Shown here piece after piece: positions 34,916 through 44,819 of a stretch of 64,000 nt of DNA. The stretch covers positions 1 to 64,000 of the forward strand of contig CALDTZ010000085.1 of assembly GCA_937924805.1 (NCBI GenBank), in the 5' to 3' direction. Made by a program: the position numbers and the translations under genes. The notes beneath the pieces were generated by a model that was not told the DNA's origin, made no database searches, and saw only the letters and a list, made by a program, of their open reading frames with translations. The DNA is from an uncultured Saprospiraceae bacterium (lineage in GTDB: Bacteria > Bacteroidota > Bacteroidia > Chitinophagales > Saprospiraceae). The first letter of the stretch is position 1. The number at the start of each line of letters is the position of its first letter.

Positions 34916-37375
34916 TCAATTTCTTACTTTTTTCATTACACTATTGTAATCCATATAATAGACCACTCTTAACGAAAGGCTATTATCTTGAGGTAATTGA
35001 CTTAATCCTTCAAGTCCTTTTAAATAATTTGTATTACTCAATGGGTCATTCTCTTCATTGTATTTACTTCCAGCTATGTTGTTTTTCCAGACTAAGAAAA
35101 TATCACTACCAGGTGCAAAGCGCCAGCGATAATTTAAGTCAATATTAAATTGATCATAGTTGAAATCTTGATCTTGATCATAATATATTTTATTAAGCAA
35201 GCCTTGCTCGTTTAATTGCTCAAAATTTGAATACATGACCTTTGTCCAGTAATGCCGAACACGTAAGGTAATCCCCATTTTATCTGACATCGTATATTCG
35301 GCTGATATAACATTTGAAAATACATCTCGTTTTCGAGTACCAAAAATGATTTCATCATTATCACCAAAATCTACCCACCCTTTTTCGTTGTTATTACGTT
35401 CGAAATTAGCAATAAAACTTGCTGTGAATTTATCAGAAAATCGATAGCGAGGAATTATATTAAACCCATATCCATTTCTATCTTTCTCTTCAACGTTATA
35501 ACCATAAAAGGAGGCATTTATTTTAAACTTTTTTCTGCCATCTGTTCCAATATAATAACCGCCATTATAGTTTACGGGTACATCTACAAACCAACCTTCT
35601 GTTCTTGGTTCAAAATAATCATCATCTTTAGGAATATAATTAAGCCATACGTTATGCTCCCAAAACTTTTTAGTTTGTGCCCAAAAACCACCATTAAGAT
35701 AAACTCCGGTAAAGACGTTAGGGTCCATAATCCTTGCATATTCTGCATTGAACCAAAGATTTAATCGAGAGAAGTACTTCCAAAACTCTTCGTACAAGCT
35801 ATAATTTGCCCAAAATCCAGTTGTATTTATATTTGAGTTCCTATTAAATCCTAGGTCATTGGAATTAAAGTTTTTGGATTTTACATTATTGTTAACACCA
35901 AAGTTGAAATTACCCGTGATTTTATCCAAATACAAATTATATCTATATCCAATATCTGTAGGTTGATCTTCATAATATAATTGAGATACAGCAACATTTC
36001 CATTGACACTAAAACTTTGCTTCTTATTCTTAAAATCAAATGCGGTTGCCGTAACATTTGCATCATAAAAGTTTGATCCTTGTCTTATTACGCTTGTGTT
36101 AATTAAGGAAAGAGTAGAGTTGTTTTTTAGGTTTTGGTCTAAAATGAAAACATTGTAATTCGTCAATGGACTAGTACGTTCAAAACGTTCTTCTCCTGTT
36201 TCTGTATTGCGAATGGTCGCATACGTATCTGCAGATACTGCATTAAAAAAACCAACACCTAGTCCTTTGTTTGATCGTCCTGAAAGTTTTGTGGCATTAT
36301 ACAATTGGGTTTCTGAAGGATTTTTAACTATCTCTTCATTTGAGCTCAAGTTATCTTCTACCGCATACATATTAATTGGTCGACCTCCTACCCTTCTGGA
36401 ATAAAACAAATTTCCTTTGTTAAATATCTCTACTCCTTCGGTAAAAAACGGTCGCTGCTCATCAAAACGAACCTCATAAGGACTCAGGTTAACAATTTTG
36501 TCATCAGATTGTACTTGGCCAAAATCGGGAATCAATGTCATATCCAAAGTGAAGGCATCATTGATCCCATATTTTAAATCTAAGCCTCCATTATACGAAA
36601 ATCCTGTACTCGATTTTTCTAATGCCTTTTCATTATAATGGTTTTGTATATAAGCAGAAAAATAGGGAGATAATGACAATCTGAAAGGAGGTTTTATGTC
36701 TTTGATACCGGTCAAAATACCACTTTGGGTTAAGAAAAACTTTCCTGTTGGATCTATGGTGTTCCAAGTGGACACTTCCCCTGTTCTTGCTTGCTTTTTG
36801 ATAAAGTTTATATTCCAAGTCTGGATATCAGCTTTTGGAAATCGGAGCGCTGAATATGGAAGCTTAATTTCAACAGACCAACCATTGTCTGTTAAATGTA
36901 CTTCGCTAAACCAAACAGCATCCCAATTAGGGTCTTCATTTTGAAACTCAACTAACTTTGCATCAAACTGTACACCCGTTGCCCCAACGATAAATTCAAG
37001 TGCATTGTTTCCACTTTGGTAACTATCCAAAAACAAACCAAACCAGTCTGTGTTACCAAGATCATCCCGTTGGGTAAGTTCTTGCATAATACTATCCCTA
37101 TGAATTTCCTCGATAAAAGCACCTACATAAATGGCTTCATCATCATACAATATTTTGACTTCAGCATTTTTATTTGCTACATCACCTGCATTGGGTCTCC
37201 AAACAGTGAAACCATCAGATCCATTTGCAGATTTCCAAACTCCTTCATCAAGTTTCCCATCAATACTAATGGATTGATCTATTTTCAGGGCTTCCATGTT
37301 TTTTTGCCCAATACCTGAATTCATCGTTAATAAGGTAAGTAATACCATGATTACAAGATTCAATAGTTGTTTCAT
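34916..37375 (-). CDS. DUF5916 protein with CBM9-like N-domain and outer-membrane barrel
   Basis: 819 residues: signal peptide (cut near GIGQ), a carbohydrate-binding-family-9-like domain (about 30-230: SISIDGKLDEGVWKSAN, VKILYDDEAIYVGAFIEE), then DUF5916 with the conserved NLSPYEVRFDEQRPFFTEG and LFYSRRVGG segments. A long beta-strand C-terminus looks like an outer-membrane barrel. The family is abundant in Bacteroidota and has no proven function. A paralogue lies at 44820. It is 98 bp downstream of the DUF4097/anti-sigma/sigma cluster on the same strand, and a strong terminator follows. Confidence 0.85.
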   Translation of the reverse strand: MKQLLNLVIMVLLTLLTMNSGIGQKNMEALKIDQSISIDGKLDEGVWKSANGSDGFTVWRPNAGDVANKNAEVKILYDDEAIYVGAFIEEIHRDSIMQELTQRDDLGNTDWFGLFLDSYQSGNNALEFIVGATGVQFDAKLVEFQNEDPNWDAVWFSEVHLTDNGWSVEIKLPYSALRFPKADIQTWNINFIKKQARTGEVSTWNTIDPTGKFFLTQSGILTGIKDIKPPFRLSLSPYFSAYIQNHYNEKALEKSSTGFSYNGGLDLKYGINDAFTLDMTLIPDFGQVQSDDKIVNLSPYEVRFDEQRPFFTEGVEIFNKGNLFYSRRVGGRPINMYAVEDNLSSNEEIVKNPSETQLYNATKLSGRSNKGLGVGFFNAVSADTYATIRNTETGEERFERTSPLTNYNVFILDQNLKNNSTLSLINTSVIRQGSNFYDANVTATAFDFKNKKQSFSVNGNVAVSQLYYEDQPTDIGYRYNLYLDKITGNFNFGVNNNVKSKNFNSNDLGFNRNSNINTTGFWANYSLYEEFWKYFSRLNLWFNAEYARIMDPNVFTGVYLNGGFWAQTKKFWEHNVWLNYIPKDDDYFEPRTEGWFVDVPVNYNGGYYIGTDGRKKFKINASFYGYNVEEKDRNGYGFNIIPRYRFSDKFTASFIANFERNNNEKGWVDFGDNDEIIFGTRKRDVFSNVISAEYTMSDKMGITLRVRHYWTKVMYSNFEQLNEQGLLNKIYYDQDQDFNYDQFNIDLNYRWRFAPGSDIFLVWKNNIAGSKYNEENDPLSNTNYLKGLEGLSQLPQDNSLSLRVVYYMDYNSVMKKVRN

Positions 37376-37401
37376 ATCTTTTGTTTTGGATAAAATGAGA
37401 T

Positions 37402-37424
37402 ATAGCTACGCCAGGACTAGCTAT
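37402..37424. repeat. perfect 7-bp inverted repeat between DUF4097 and DUF5916 genes
   Basis: ATAGCTA (37402-37408) and TAGCTAT (37418-37424) flank a 9-base loop in the 98-bp gap. No T-run follows on either strand, so it is not an obvious terminator. It could be an operator or an mRNA processing hairpin; the role is unknown. Confidence 0.35.
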
Positions 37425-37473
37425 GGTGGTTAGTTGTCTTTAAAGTGATTTTATGAAAATAAATTTGTAACGT

Positions 37474-38280
37474 CTACTTGGATTTTCGCAAGTAAATATC
37501 GTCGTAATTTGCTGTTATTGTAATGTCTGTTCCTCCTCCATTTAGTGTACCTAGTGCATCAACTCCGAAAATACTACCGCATTCATTTTTTGTCGTATTC
37601 GTATTCGTTTTTTCTATTTTAATATTTAAATCAGAAAAAATCTCTCCATAAAGTGTTTGCAGATCAAGGTCTGCTTTTGTGTTTTCTGCAAGAGTAACAT
37701 CTACAAAACCATATACCGAGTGAAGTGATATAGGACTTTCTTGCCGCGCTTCATTGATATGTACTTCTAAATCTCCATATACCGTTTTTACAGACATAGG
37801 ACCTGTTACATTAAACATATCAACACTACTGTAATTTGTACTAATAATGATTTCATTTTCTAAATCAGATAAGCTTATATCTTCTACATTACTTGATGAA
37901 TTTTCAATGTAAACAGCTACCCCTTTTGGAATTTTGATTCGATATTCAACGTCATCATATGCGTTTTGCGTTGATTCTACAAATAAATCATTTCCTCTTC
38001 TATCTACAGATAATCCTAAGCCGGAGTTATCTTCTAAACCTTTTGTATTCATTCTTTTTAATCCACGAGCTCTTTGAGCTCTATCTTCATCATCGTCAAA
38101 ATCCTCATCGCTTAACAAGATGATTTCGTTTCCATCATAACCAATTACTTCAAGAAGGTTTACATCAACAAGGTTTATACTTCCTGTAGTTTGTTGTATT
38201 TTATATTCTGTCTGTGCATTAACAAGAGTCCCCGTGACTATGAATGTTAGAATGACGATAGATTTAAATAGGTATATCAT
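37474..38280 (-). CDS. DUF4097-like secreted adhesin-type protein
   Basis: 268 residues with a signal peptide (cut near VNAQ) and a beta-helical repeat region: YRIKIPKGVAVYIENSSSNV, NEIIISTNYSSVDMFNVTG, MSVKTVYGDLEVHINEAR, ISLHSVYGFVDVTLAENT, LDLQTLYGEIFSDLNIKI. These are spaced 20-30 residues apart, as in the putative auto-transporter adhesin/DUF4097 fold. A highly acidic stretch (LLSDEDFDDDEDRAQR) lies near residue 60. It is 12 bp downstream of the HEAT-repeat anti-sigma gene and probably co-transcribed. The protein could report or respond to envelope state; this is inferred from the operon. Confidence 0.75.
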   Translation of the reverse strand: MIYLFKSIVILTFIVTGTLVNAQTEYKIQQTTGSINLVDVNLLEVIGYDGNEIILLSDEDFDDDEDRAQRARGLKRMNTKGLEDNSGLGLSVDRRGNDLFVESTQNAYDDVEYRIKIPKGVAVYIENSSSNVEDISLSDLENEIIISTNYSSVDMFNVTGPMSVKTVYGDLEVHINEARQESPISLHSVYGFVDVTLAENTKADLDLQTLYGEIFSDLNIKIEKTNTNTTKNECGSIFGVDALGTLNGGGTDITITANYDDIYLRKSK

Positions 38281-38292
38281 TTTTTATTTTTT

Positions 38293-39045
38293 TTAAATTG
38301 AATTAATATGCATTAAACTAATTTGAGCTTCATCTTTAACGAATTTCAAATCGTTTTCACCTCCAATAATTTTTTGGAGAGGTTCAATAGCGCGTTGTTC
38401 CTTTGCGCCAGTTAATAGGTTAATTATAGCTATTTTAACAGATGCATCTGTTTCTTTATCTAGTGCTTTGATGAGACCAATTCGAGTATCTTCTTTGTTT
38501 AAATATTTTCTTAACCCCTGTACGGCTGCCATTCTTACATTTGAACTTATATCTTTTTCTAGGGTATTTAATAAAAGTTTTACTACGTCCCAATCTGGGT
38601 TTTCAGCAGTATGGCTAGCGTTTATCCCTTTTATCCTTTTTATTGGAGAAGATTCATCTAGCAGTGTATTTACTAATGTATAATCTGCAGACATTGCCTT
38701 AATTGGCGTTGGCTCACTTTGTAGCCACTGACCTACATACAGTCCAGACAACAACAAGATCACCGCTGCACTTATATTTCTAATATAAGCTCTTGATAGC
38801 TTGAATACTTTTGGCTCTTTTACATCTTCTATTACTGTTTCCAAGTAAGACTCAAAGTTTGATTGTAATTTTTGTGGTGGTACTATAGGGTGAAGTTCTG
38901 AAAGCAATTGGTTGAGCTCTTGAAGCTCTTTTAGTGAATTCACTTTTCTTGGATCATTTGATGTTTCTTGTTCAAATAAAACCTTATCCTCATTTGAAAG
39001 GTTTCCATCTATATAATCCATCCATTTATCTTCCCAGTTTTTCAT
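38293..39045 (-). CDS. membrane anti-sigma factor with periplasmic HEAT repeats
   Basis: 250 residues. The N-terminus (MKNWEDKWMDYIDGNLSNED) is a typical cytosolic anti-sigma start. One membrane helix lies near 88-106 (NISAAVILLLSGLYVGQWL). The C-terminal half has HEAT-like helical repeats: DISSNVRMAAVQGLRKYL, ETDASVKIAIINLLTGAK and DLKFVKDEAQISLMHI. The HEAT repeats would face the periplasm and could bind a partner protein. It is 5 bp downstream of the sigma factor gene, strongly supporting a sigma/anti-sigma pair. No zinc motif is seen. Confidence 0.8.
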   Translation of the reverse strand: MKNWEDKWMDYIDGNLSNEDKVLFEQETSNDPRKVNSLKELQELNQLLSELHPIVPPQKLQSNFESYLETVIEDVKEPKVFKLSRAYIRNISAAVILLLSGLYVGQWLQSEPTPIKAMSADYTLVNTLLDESSPIKRIKGINASHTAENPDWDVVKLLLNTLEKDISSNVRMAAVQGLRKYLNKEDTRIGLIKALDKETDASVKIAIINLLTGAKEQRAIEPLQKIIGGENDLKFVKDEAQISLMHINSI

Positions 39046-39050
39046 AATTT

Positions 39051-39587
39051 TTATTTATAACCTAAAAAATATTGTTCTCTAAGTTGTTTCATGCCTCTAT
39101 GTACTCTAACCTTTATTGCTCCTTCTGTAACCTGGAAAATAGCAGCCACCTCGTGATATTTAAGTTTCTCAATCCTCGTTAATATGATAAGTTCTTTGGT
39201 TTCTTTATCTAAACGATTAAGTGCTTTTTCCAAAAAATGAATTTTTTCTTTTTTATCCATTTCATTGTTTAAACAATCACCTTCGATATTCATTTCTTTA
39301 TCATTCTTTTCTGAAACCATCATTTTGTTTTTCCTGTAGTGATCATGATGCACGTTTTTAGCTACGCTAAACATCCAAGATTTAAATTTGCTCCTTGAAC
39401 TATAACTCGTTCTATATTTTATAATCCGTTCGAATACATTTTGAGTTAAATCTTGACTTAATGACTGATTTTTGCTCATACGTAAGAAGTAGCTATATAT
39501 AGCAACATGGTGGCGTTCAAACAAAAGAGACATCAACTTTATGTCTCCCATTTTGACTTTTTCCATAATCGCTTCGTCTGTAAGCAT
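39051..39587 (-). CDS. ECF-type sigma-70 family RNA polymerase sigma factor
   Basis: 178 residues. Region 2 is seen in LFERHHVAIYSYFLRMSKNQ, then LSQDLTQNVFERII and FKSWMFSVAKNVHHDHYRK. Region 4 is seen in LDKETKELIILTRIEKLKY, HEVAAIFQVTEGAIKVRVHR and GMKQLREQY. The anti-sigma gene follows 5 bp downstream and the DUF4097 gene after it. The predicted regulon probably includes its own operon, but no promoter that I can assign to it is evident upstream. Confidence 0.92.
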   Translation of the reverse strand: MLTDEAIMEKVKMGDIKLMSLLFERHHVAIYSYFLRMSKNQSLSQDLTQNVFERIIKYRTSYSSRSKFKSWMFSVAKNVHHDHYRKNKMMVSEKNDKEMNIEGDCLNNEMDKKEKIHFLEKALNRLDKETKELIILTRIEKLKYHEVAAIFQVTEGAIKVRVHRGMKQLREQYFLGYK

Positions 39588-39710
39588 TCTTTTTTGTTTC
39601 GTTTGATATAGGTAATACTTCGTATTTACCTAAAGGTTACAATATTTTTAAAATAAATTAATATTATCATAATTAACCTTTATAAAGCAGAGGTTTAGGC
39701 TTAGAATCTT

Positions 39711-40229
39711 ATGTTTGCGTACCTAACCAAAACCCAACTATTTTTGGATTCCCTTATTTCCTACCTAAAAACCATAGATTCAACCGATATTTTTCAGTTC
39801 GAAGCAGAATTAAAGTCTTTAGTTCTTTCAAACAAGGATACCTATATTGAAGAAGCTAGATTTGATGATTCTCATTATTGTAAAAACATACTATTTAGAA
39901 ACGATTTAGTGGAGTTAGTCATTATTGGGTGGGATACAGGACAAGGAAGCAAAGTCCATAATCATCCAGAAAACGGATGCCTAGTCTACCCGATAAAAGG
40001 ATGTTTGGTTGAAACAAGGTATGATAATGATATTAATGAAGTTTCTAAAGAAGAATTATGCAGGGGCGATGTCTCATTAATGCATGATGATATTTGCTTA
40101 CACTCCTTAGGTAATAACTCAAGAACTGAAAAAGCGATATCAGTACATATATATTCTCCACCAAATTTTGAGTGTACACTTTTTGAAAAACCGAAATGTG
40201 CAGAAGCTAAAGAGCTTATAGTTGTCTAA
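39711..40229 (+). CDS. cysteine dioxygenase family protein
   Basis: 172 residues of the CDO cupin. The iron-binding pair is in SKVHNHPENGCLVYPIKG (two His and the nearby Cys of the Cys-Tyr crosslink position) and the third His in DICLHSLGNNS. It likely oxidises L-cysteine or a related thiol to its sulfinate. The late segment SVHIYSPPNFECTLFE is also family-typical. The gene stands alone on the plus strand and overlaps the end of hemA by 14 bp. The 3-mercaptopropionate type cannot be excluded. Confidence 0.85.
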   Translation: MFAYLTKTQLFLDSLISYLKTIDSTDIFQFEAELKSLVLSNKDTYIEEARFDDSHYCKNILFRNDLVELVIIGWDTGQGSKVHNHPENGCLVYPIKGCLVETRYDNDINEVSKEELCRGDVSLMHDDICLHSLGNNSRTEKAISVHIYSPPNFECTLFEKPKCAEAKELIVV

Positions 40230-41454
40230 TATTTTCTTTTGCAATTTTCATCGGTACTGCAATACATTTCTTTTCCATGTAATCCATCATTTCAATAATA
40301 AGTGCCTGATTGGATGGTTCTAATTGCTTTATTTTATCCTTGAACACTTGTTCCATTGCTCTTGTCTTTATCGACTTTATTTCATTCGGAACATTTCTTA
40401 GTGCTTTCTCAAGCTCTCTTTGTTTGAATACTTCTTTAAAAGCGACTATTTTTTCATCAAGAAGCAACTTAGCGCCAACCATTTCTGTTTTCCTAAATGA
40501 TAAGTTTTTATCGGCTAAGTCTTTAAGTTGGCTTATGCCAATATAGTTGGTATCAAAACTAGAAACGACTTCTTCGTCTACATTTCTCGGAACGGATAAA
40601 TCAATAATAAACTTCTGTTCTGTTTCTTTTTGTAAAATCTGATGATATAAGTCTTTTGTAATGATCGCCTGTGTCGATCCTGTACAGATAATAATTCCAT
40701 CAAAACCTTGTTTATAACTATCAAGTTTGTTTAGGTGGAATGTCTGGGCATTTAAACTTTCGGCTAAATTTTTTGCATTATCTAGAGTTCTATTAAAAAT
40801 AGTAACCTTGGAGTAACCATACTTTTTAAGAAACTTACCAACAAGTCGATTTGTTTCTCCGGCTCCAATTAAAAGTATCCTAGCATCTAATTGTAAATCA
40901 CTATTTCGTAATTTTTGAATCGCTAAAGAAACAATTGAAACTGGTTTTTCTCCTATTTTTGTATTTGCATAAACATACTTAGCGGCCTGTACTGTATACT
41001 TTTCTAGTAACCGTAAAAAGTCTCCGGACAATTTGAACTTTAAGGCAAAAGCGTATGATTCTCTAAACTGTCTAAAGATTTCCCTTTCACCAACGACTAA
41101 AGAATCAAGAGATGAAGAAACATTAAATATATGGTTGACAGCTTCTATACCAGTATATACATTGATATAATTATTGATATTAATTAATGCAGAAGCTGGT
41201 AAATCATTATTAATAATCCTAAAAAAAGATCTTTTTTTCTGATCATCAAACGTTGTCTTAGAAACAAATATGTAGGAAGCTCTATTACAAGTATTGAGGT
41301 ATTGAATTTCATCGATATCAAACTCTTTCTTAATTCGTTCTAATCTGCTAACAATTTCATTAGCATCACTAGACGGAATTAGAAACTGACCAATATCCTC
41401 TACTTCGAGACTTTGGTGAGATACACTTAATATTTGAAATTCTTTTAGCTCCAT
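40216..41454 (-). CDS. hemA: glutamyl-tRNA reductase
   Basis: 412 residues. The catalytic Cys is in IQYLNTCNRASYIF. Other family segments are SLVVGEREIFRQFRESYAFA, the NADPH-binding LLIGAGETNRLVGKFLKKYG, IICTGSTQAII, and a C-terminal dimerisation helix. It reduces glutamyl-tRNA to glutamate-1-semialdehyde, the committed step of tetrapyrrole synthesis by the C5 pathway. The gene is divergent from aspS and convergent with the cysteine dioxygenase gene, overlapping it by 14 bp. No hemL or hemC neighbour is present in the window. Confidence 0.96.
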   Translation of the reverse strand: MELKEFQILSVSHQSLEVEDIGQFLIPSSDANEIVSRLERIKKEFDIDEIQYLNTCNRASYIFVSKTTFDDQKKRSFFRIINNDLPASALININNYINVYTGIEAVNHIFNVSSSLDSLVVGEREIFRQFRESYAFALKFKLSGDFLRLLEKYTVQAAKYVYANTKIGEKPVSIVSLAIQKLRNSDLQLDARILLIGAGETNRLVGKFLKKYGYSKVTIFNRTLDNAKNLAESLNAQTFHLNKLDSYKQGFDGIIICTGSTQAIITKDLYHQILQKETEQKFIIDLSVPRNVDEEVVSSFDTNYIGISQLKDLADKNLSFRKTEMVGAKLLLDEKIVAFKEVFKQRELEKALRNVPNEIKSIKTRAMEQVFKDKIKQLEPSNQALIIEMMDYMEKKCIAVPMKIAKENIRQL

Positions 41455-41600
41455 TCCTATTGACCCTAAAGGTATTATTTGCGGCTTTTACTTTTGTCAG
41501 TTTATTGTCATTTTTTGCGATTATTACGGTTAATAAACGATATATCAACCAATATCATATTAAATTATATCCATATATGTGTAATATAAGGTGATTAATG

Positions 41601-41608
41601 TACTTTTG
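41601..41608 (+). promoter_or_regulatory. -7 promoter box of aspS
   Basis: TACTTTTG matches TAnnTTTG and ends 16 bp before ATG 41625. The alternative ATG 41598 would lie upstream of this box and is rejected. Confidence 0.5.
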
Positions 41609-41624
41609 TGAAAAAAATTTCGAT

Positions 41625-43391
41625 ATGTATAGATCGCATAATTGTGGAGAACTCAGAATTACTGACACGACAAAAGAAGTAACACTTAGTGGGTGGGTTC
41701 AAATTGGTAGAGATTTAGGAGGGTTAACATTTGTAGATCTAAGAGATAGGTATGGTATTACGCAAGTCGTTTTTAACTTAGAAGAAAATGAAAACTTGTG
41801 TTTAGCTGCTAGAAAACTAGGGAGAGAGTTTGTAATTAGGGTTGTTGGTATTGTGAAAGAAAGATCAAATAAAAATCCAAATAGGCCGACAGGAGATATA
41901 GAAGTAGAAGCTTTATCGTTGGAGGTTCTTAATGCATCAAAAGTGCCTCCATTTACGATAGAAGAAGAAACAGATGGAGGTGAGGATATTCGAATGAATT
42001 ATAGATACTTAGATATTCGAAGACCGAACGTAAGAGAAAATTTAATTTTCAGAAGTAATCTTGCTGTTTCAACTAGAGCCTATCTAGCTAATCAAGGTTT
42101 TATCGAAGTAGAAACACCAGTATTAATAAAAAGCACACCTGAAGGTGCTAGAGATTTTGTTGTTCCGAGTCGGATGAATGCCGGTCAATTTTATGCTTTA
42201 CCACAATCTCCTCAGACATTCAAACAAATCTTGATGATAGCTGGAATGGATAAATATTTTCAAATTGTAAAATGCTTTAGAGATGAAGATTTGCGTGCTG
42301 ATAGACAACCCGAATTTACACAAATAGATTGTGAAATGTCTTTTGTTACCCGTGATGAAGTGTTGGATACTTTTGAAGGTTTAACGAAACATTTATTCAA
42401 ACAAATGCTTGATGTAACCCTTCATGATTTTCCAAAAATGTCCTACGATGAAGCGATGGAAAGATATGGATCTGACAAACCAGATATACGTTTTGGGATG
42501 GAATTTGTAGACCTCACAAAAAAAGCAAAAGGTCACGGATTTCCTGTTTTCGATAATAGTGAATTCGTAGTAGGAATTTGTGCAAAAGGCATTGCCGAAT
42601 CTTATTCTAATAAAGATGTTAAAAAGCTAACTGAGTGGATGCAAAGACCACAAATCGGTGCAAAAGGATTGGTTTATATCAAATATCTCCCTGGTGGTCA
42701 AGTCAAATCCTCTGTTGGTAAATTTTATAGTGATGAAGTATTATTAAGCTGGAAAGATGATTTTGATGCAGAAGAAGGCGATATTGTTTTTATATTATGT
42801 GGTGAAAAAGAAAAGACCCAAAAACAAACGAACGAGCTAAGATTAGAAATGGGGCGTCGATTAGAGTTAATGGATCCTGCTGAATTCAAACCACTTTGGG
42901 TTGTCGATTTTCCACTATTAGAATGGGATGAAGATTCCAACCGCTTCCATGCCATGCATCACCCTTTTACAGCACCTAAAAAAGAAGATGAAGAACGAAT
43001 GCTTCTTGGTGATCATGAAACGATGAAAAACTTACGAGCAGATGCTTACGATCTAGTCATAAATGGAGTGGAAATAGGTGGTGGATCTATTCGGATTCAC
43101 GATCGAGATTTACAGTCTAGAAATTTTGATCTATTGGGCTTTACAAAAGAAGAAGCTGAAGATCAGTTTGGGTTTTTGCTTGGGGCATTTGAATATGGTG
43201 CTCCTCCTCATGGTGGAATTGCTTTTGGTTTTGACAGATTATGTGCTGTTTTAAATGGCCAAAACTCGATAAGGGATTTTATTGCTTTTCCTAAAAACAA
43301 CCAAGGAAGAGATATGATGATTGATTCTCCATCCTACATTGATGATGAGCAAATGAAGGAATTGTCTTTGAAAACAACGATTGAAAAGTAG
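41625..43391 (+). CDS. aspS: aspartyl-tRNA synthetase
   Basis: 588 residues from ATG 41625 ([19 protein letters not shown]), the standard bacterial AspRS beginning; an ATG 27 bp upstream would add nine unconserved residues and sits over the promoter box. An OB-fold anticodon domain (to ~110) leads into class II core motifs: [38 protein letters not shown] and the C-terminal [15 protein letters not shown] (motif 3). The bacterial GAD insertion domain is present in the middle. It charges tRNA-Asp. Confidence 0.97.
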   Translation: MYRSHNCGELRITDTTKEVTLSGWVQIGRDLGGLTFVDLRDRYGITQVVFNLEENENLCLAARKLGREFVIRVVGIVKERSNKNPNRPTGDIEVEALSLEVLNASKVPPFTIEEETDGGEDIRMNYRYLDIRRPNVRENLIFRSNLAVSTRAYLANQGFIEVETPVLIKSTPEGARDFVVPSRMNAGQFYALPQSPQTFKQILMIAGMDKYFQIVKCFRDEDLRADRQPEFTQIDCEMSFVTRDEVLDTFEGLTKHLFKQMLDVTLHDFPKMSYDEAMERYGSDKPDIRFGMEFVDLTKKAKGHGFPVFDNSEFVVGICAKGIAESYSNKDVKKLTEWMQRPQIGAKGLVYIKYLPGGQVKSSVGKFYSDEVLLSWKDDFDAEEGDIVFILCGEKEKTQKQTNELRLEMGRRLELMDPAEFKPLWVVDFPLLEWDEDSNRFHAMHHPFTAPKKEDEERMLLGDHETMKNLRADAYDLVINGVEIGGGSIRIHDRDLQSRNFDLLGFTKEEAEDQFGFLLGAFEYGAPPHGGIAFGFDRLCAVLNGQNSIRDFIAFPKNNQGRDMMIDSPSYIDDEQMKELSLKTTIEK

Positions 43392-43444
43392 ACTAGGAAA
43401 AGAAGCAAGTCATTATATTTATGGCTACTTAAAGAGTTTTCTTT

Positions 43445-44815
43445 ATGAGCCATTTCCAAAAATCATTTCAAAACACTCGAACCATTGGGGCTATAAGCTT
43501 TTTGATTCTAATTGTTTTGTCTATTGTGTTTTGGAAAGAACGTGTCTTTCTTTTTGATAATGCCTATCAATTATTTTTGCTTTTTTGTGAAGAAAGAATT
43601 GAAGTTATGGCACATAGGTGGCCGGCTGCAATTGTTCGTGTTGTACCTTTACTAGGCGTAAAACTTGGGCTTCCATTGATAATAATCGCTTTAAGTTTTT
43701 CCCTATCTTATATTTTTATTCATTTACTCTTTTTCTTTTTAATCCTTTGGGTCTTTAAAAACCCTACACTTGCTTTACTTCAAATAGCACTCATTTTCTT
43801 ATTAACGTCTGAAGGTTTTTATTGGTGTAACTCAGAACAAGCACAAGGGATGTCTGCCGTAATACTATTTGCAAGTATCGTTTCATATAATGATTATACA
43901 TCAATTTTAAAAAAGTATCTATGGTTGATCTTTGGTGTTACCACCGTTATTTTTTATCATCCATTATTACTTTTTCCAGCTTTCTTTTTATTAGTCTTTG
44001 ATCTTTTAGAGAAAAAGGATTCGTCTTTGTACAGATTACTTGCGATTGGATTGTTAATCTTAGGTTGGATACTCAAAAGATCTTTCTTTGTAAATTGGTA
44101 TGATACGGCTAAATCCGAAGCATTTGAACGGCACTTTGAAACTTGGGTCTTTCAAATGCATAAAATTCCATCGCTTGATTTTTTTATCAATGAATTATTC
44201 GTAAAATATCACTTCTTTGTTCTTGGTTTAATTGTAAGTCTAATTTTACTACTAATTAAAAAAAGGTGGTTACCTATTTTGCTTGTCATCGGTGCTATTC
44301 TCGTTTATTTAACCATTGTATTATTAGGTAATCCTGCACCAAAAAATTCCTTTTATGTTGAAATTAATTTCTACACATTAGGTGTCTTTGTCTTTTATCC
44401 GATCTTATTTTATTTAACAGACAAACAACGATCTAGCTCTTTATTTTTGATTGTGTTTTCTGCTTTATTGTTATTTTCCACAGTAAGAATAATTTCATTT
44501 TCCCATTTATTTACACAACGAATTGAGTGGATTAACGATGTTTTACCGACACTTGAATGTAACAAAACCTATATAAGAGACGATCAATATCCAAAAGAAA
44601 TCAAAATGTTAACCTGGTCTATCGCATATGAAACAATGCTCCATAGCTCTAGTTATAAAGAAAATAAGAGTATCCATCCATTTATAAAAAAGTATGAATC
44701 TAAATATCGTTTCGACCTATTCGTCACTTCCTTTAATGTATTAAATGTACCTTTTGTAAATAATAAATATTTTGAATTACCTACCGGAGATTATTGTCCA
44801 TACATTCAAAAATAA
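43445..44815 (+). CDS. multi-pass membrane protein, hypothetical
   Basis: 456 residues with about ten hydrophobic segments in the first 350 (for example IGAISFLILIVLSIVFW, LGLPLIIIALSFSLSYIF, IFGVTTVIFYHPLLLFPAF). A soluble C-terminal tail of ~90 residues contains Cys in LECNKTYI and GDYCPYI. The layout resembles GT-C-type or DUF6056-like membrane proteins, but I see no diagnostic Asp-x-Asp motif at the first loop. It starts 53 bp after aspS. I cannot assign a function. Confidence 0.7.
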   Translation: MSHFQKSFQNTRTIGAISFLILIVLSIVFWKERVFLFDNAYQLFLLFCEERIEVMAHRWPAAIVRVVPLLGVKLGLPLIIIALSFSLSYIFIHLLFFFLILWVFKNPTLALLQIALIFLLTSEGFYWCNSEQAQGMSAVILFASIVSYNDYTSILKKYLWLIFGVTTVIFYHPLLLFPAFFLLVFDLLEKKDSSLYRLLAIGLLILGWILKRSFFVNWYDTAKSEAFERHFETWVFQMHKIPSLDFFINELFVKYHFFVLGLIVSLILLLIKKRWLPILLVIGAILVYLTIVLLGNPAPKNSFYVEINFYTLGVFVFYPILFYLTDKQRSSSLFLIVFSALLLFSTVRIISFSHLFTQRIEWINDVLPTLECNKTYIRDDQYPKEIKMLTWSIAYETMLHSSSYKENKSIHPFIKKYESKYRFDLFVTSFNVLNVPFVNNKYFELPTGDYCPYIQK

Positions 44816-44819
44816 CCAC

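Noticed and set aside
41489..41496. TACTTTTG box on the plus strand between hemA and aspS
   Set aside because: It is more than 100 bp before aspS and a better placed copy exists at 41601; kept only as a possible secondary start.
41598..41624. Longer aspS start at ATG 41598
   Set aside because: The extra residues do not match AspRS proteins and the ATG lies upstream of the -7 promoter box.
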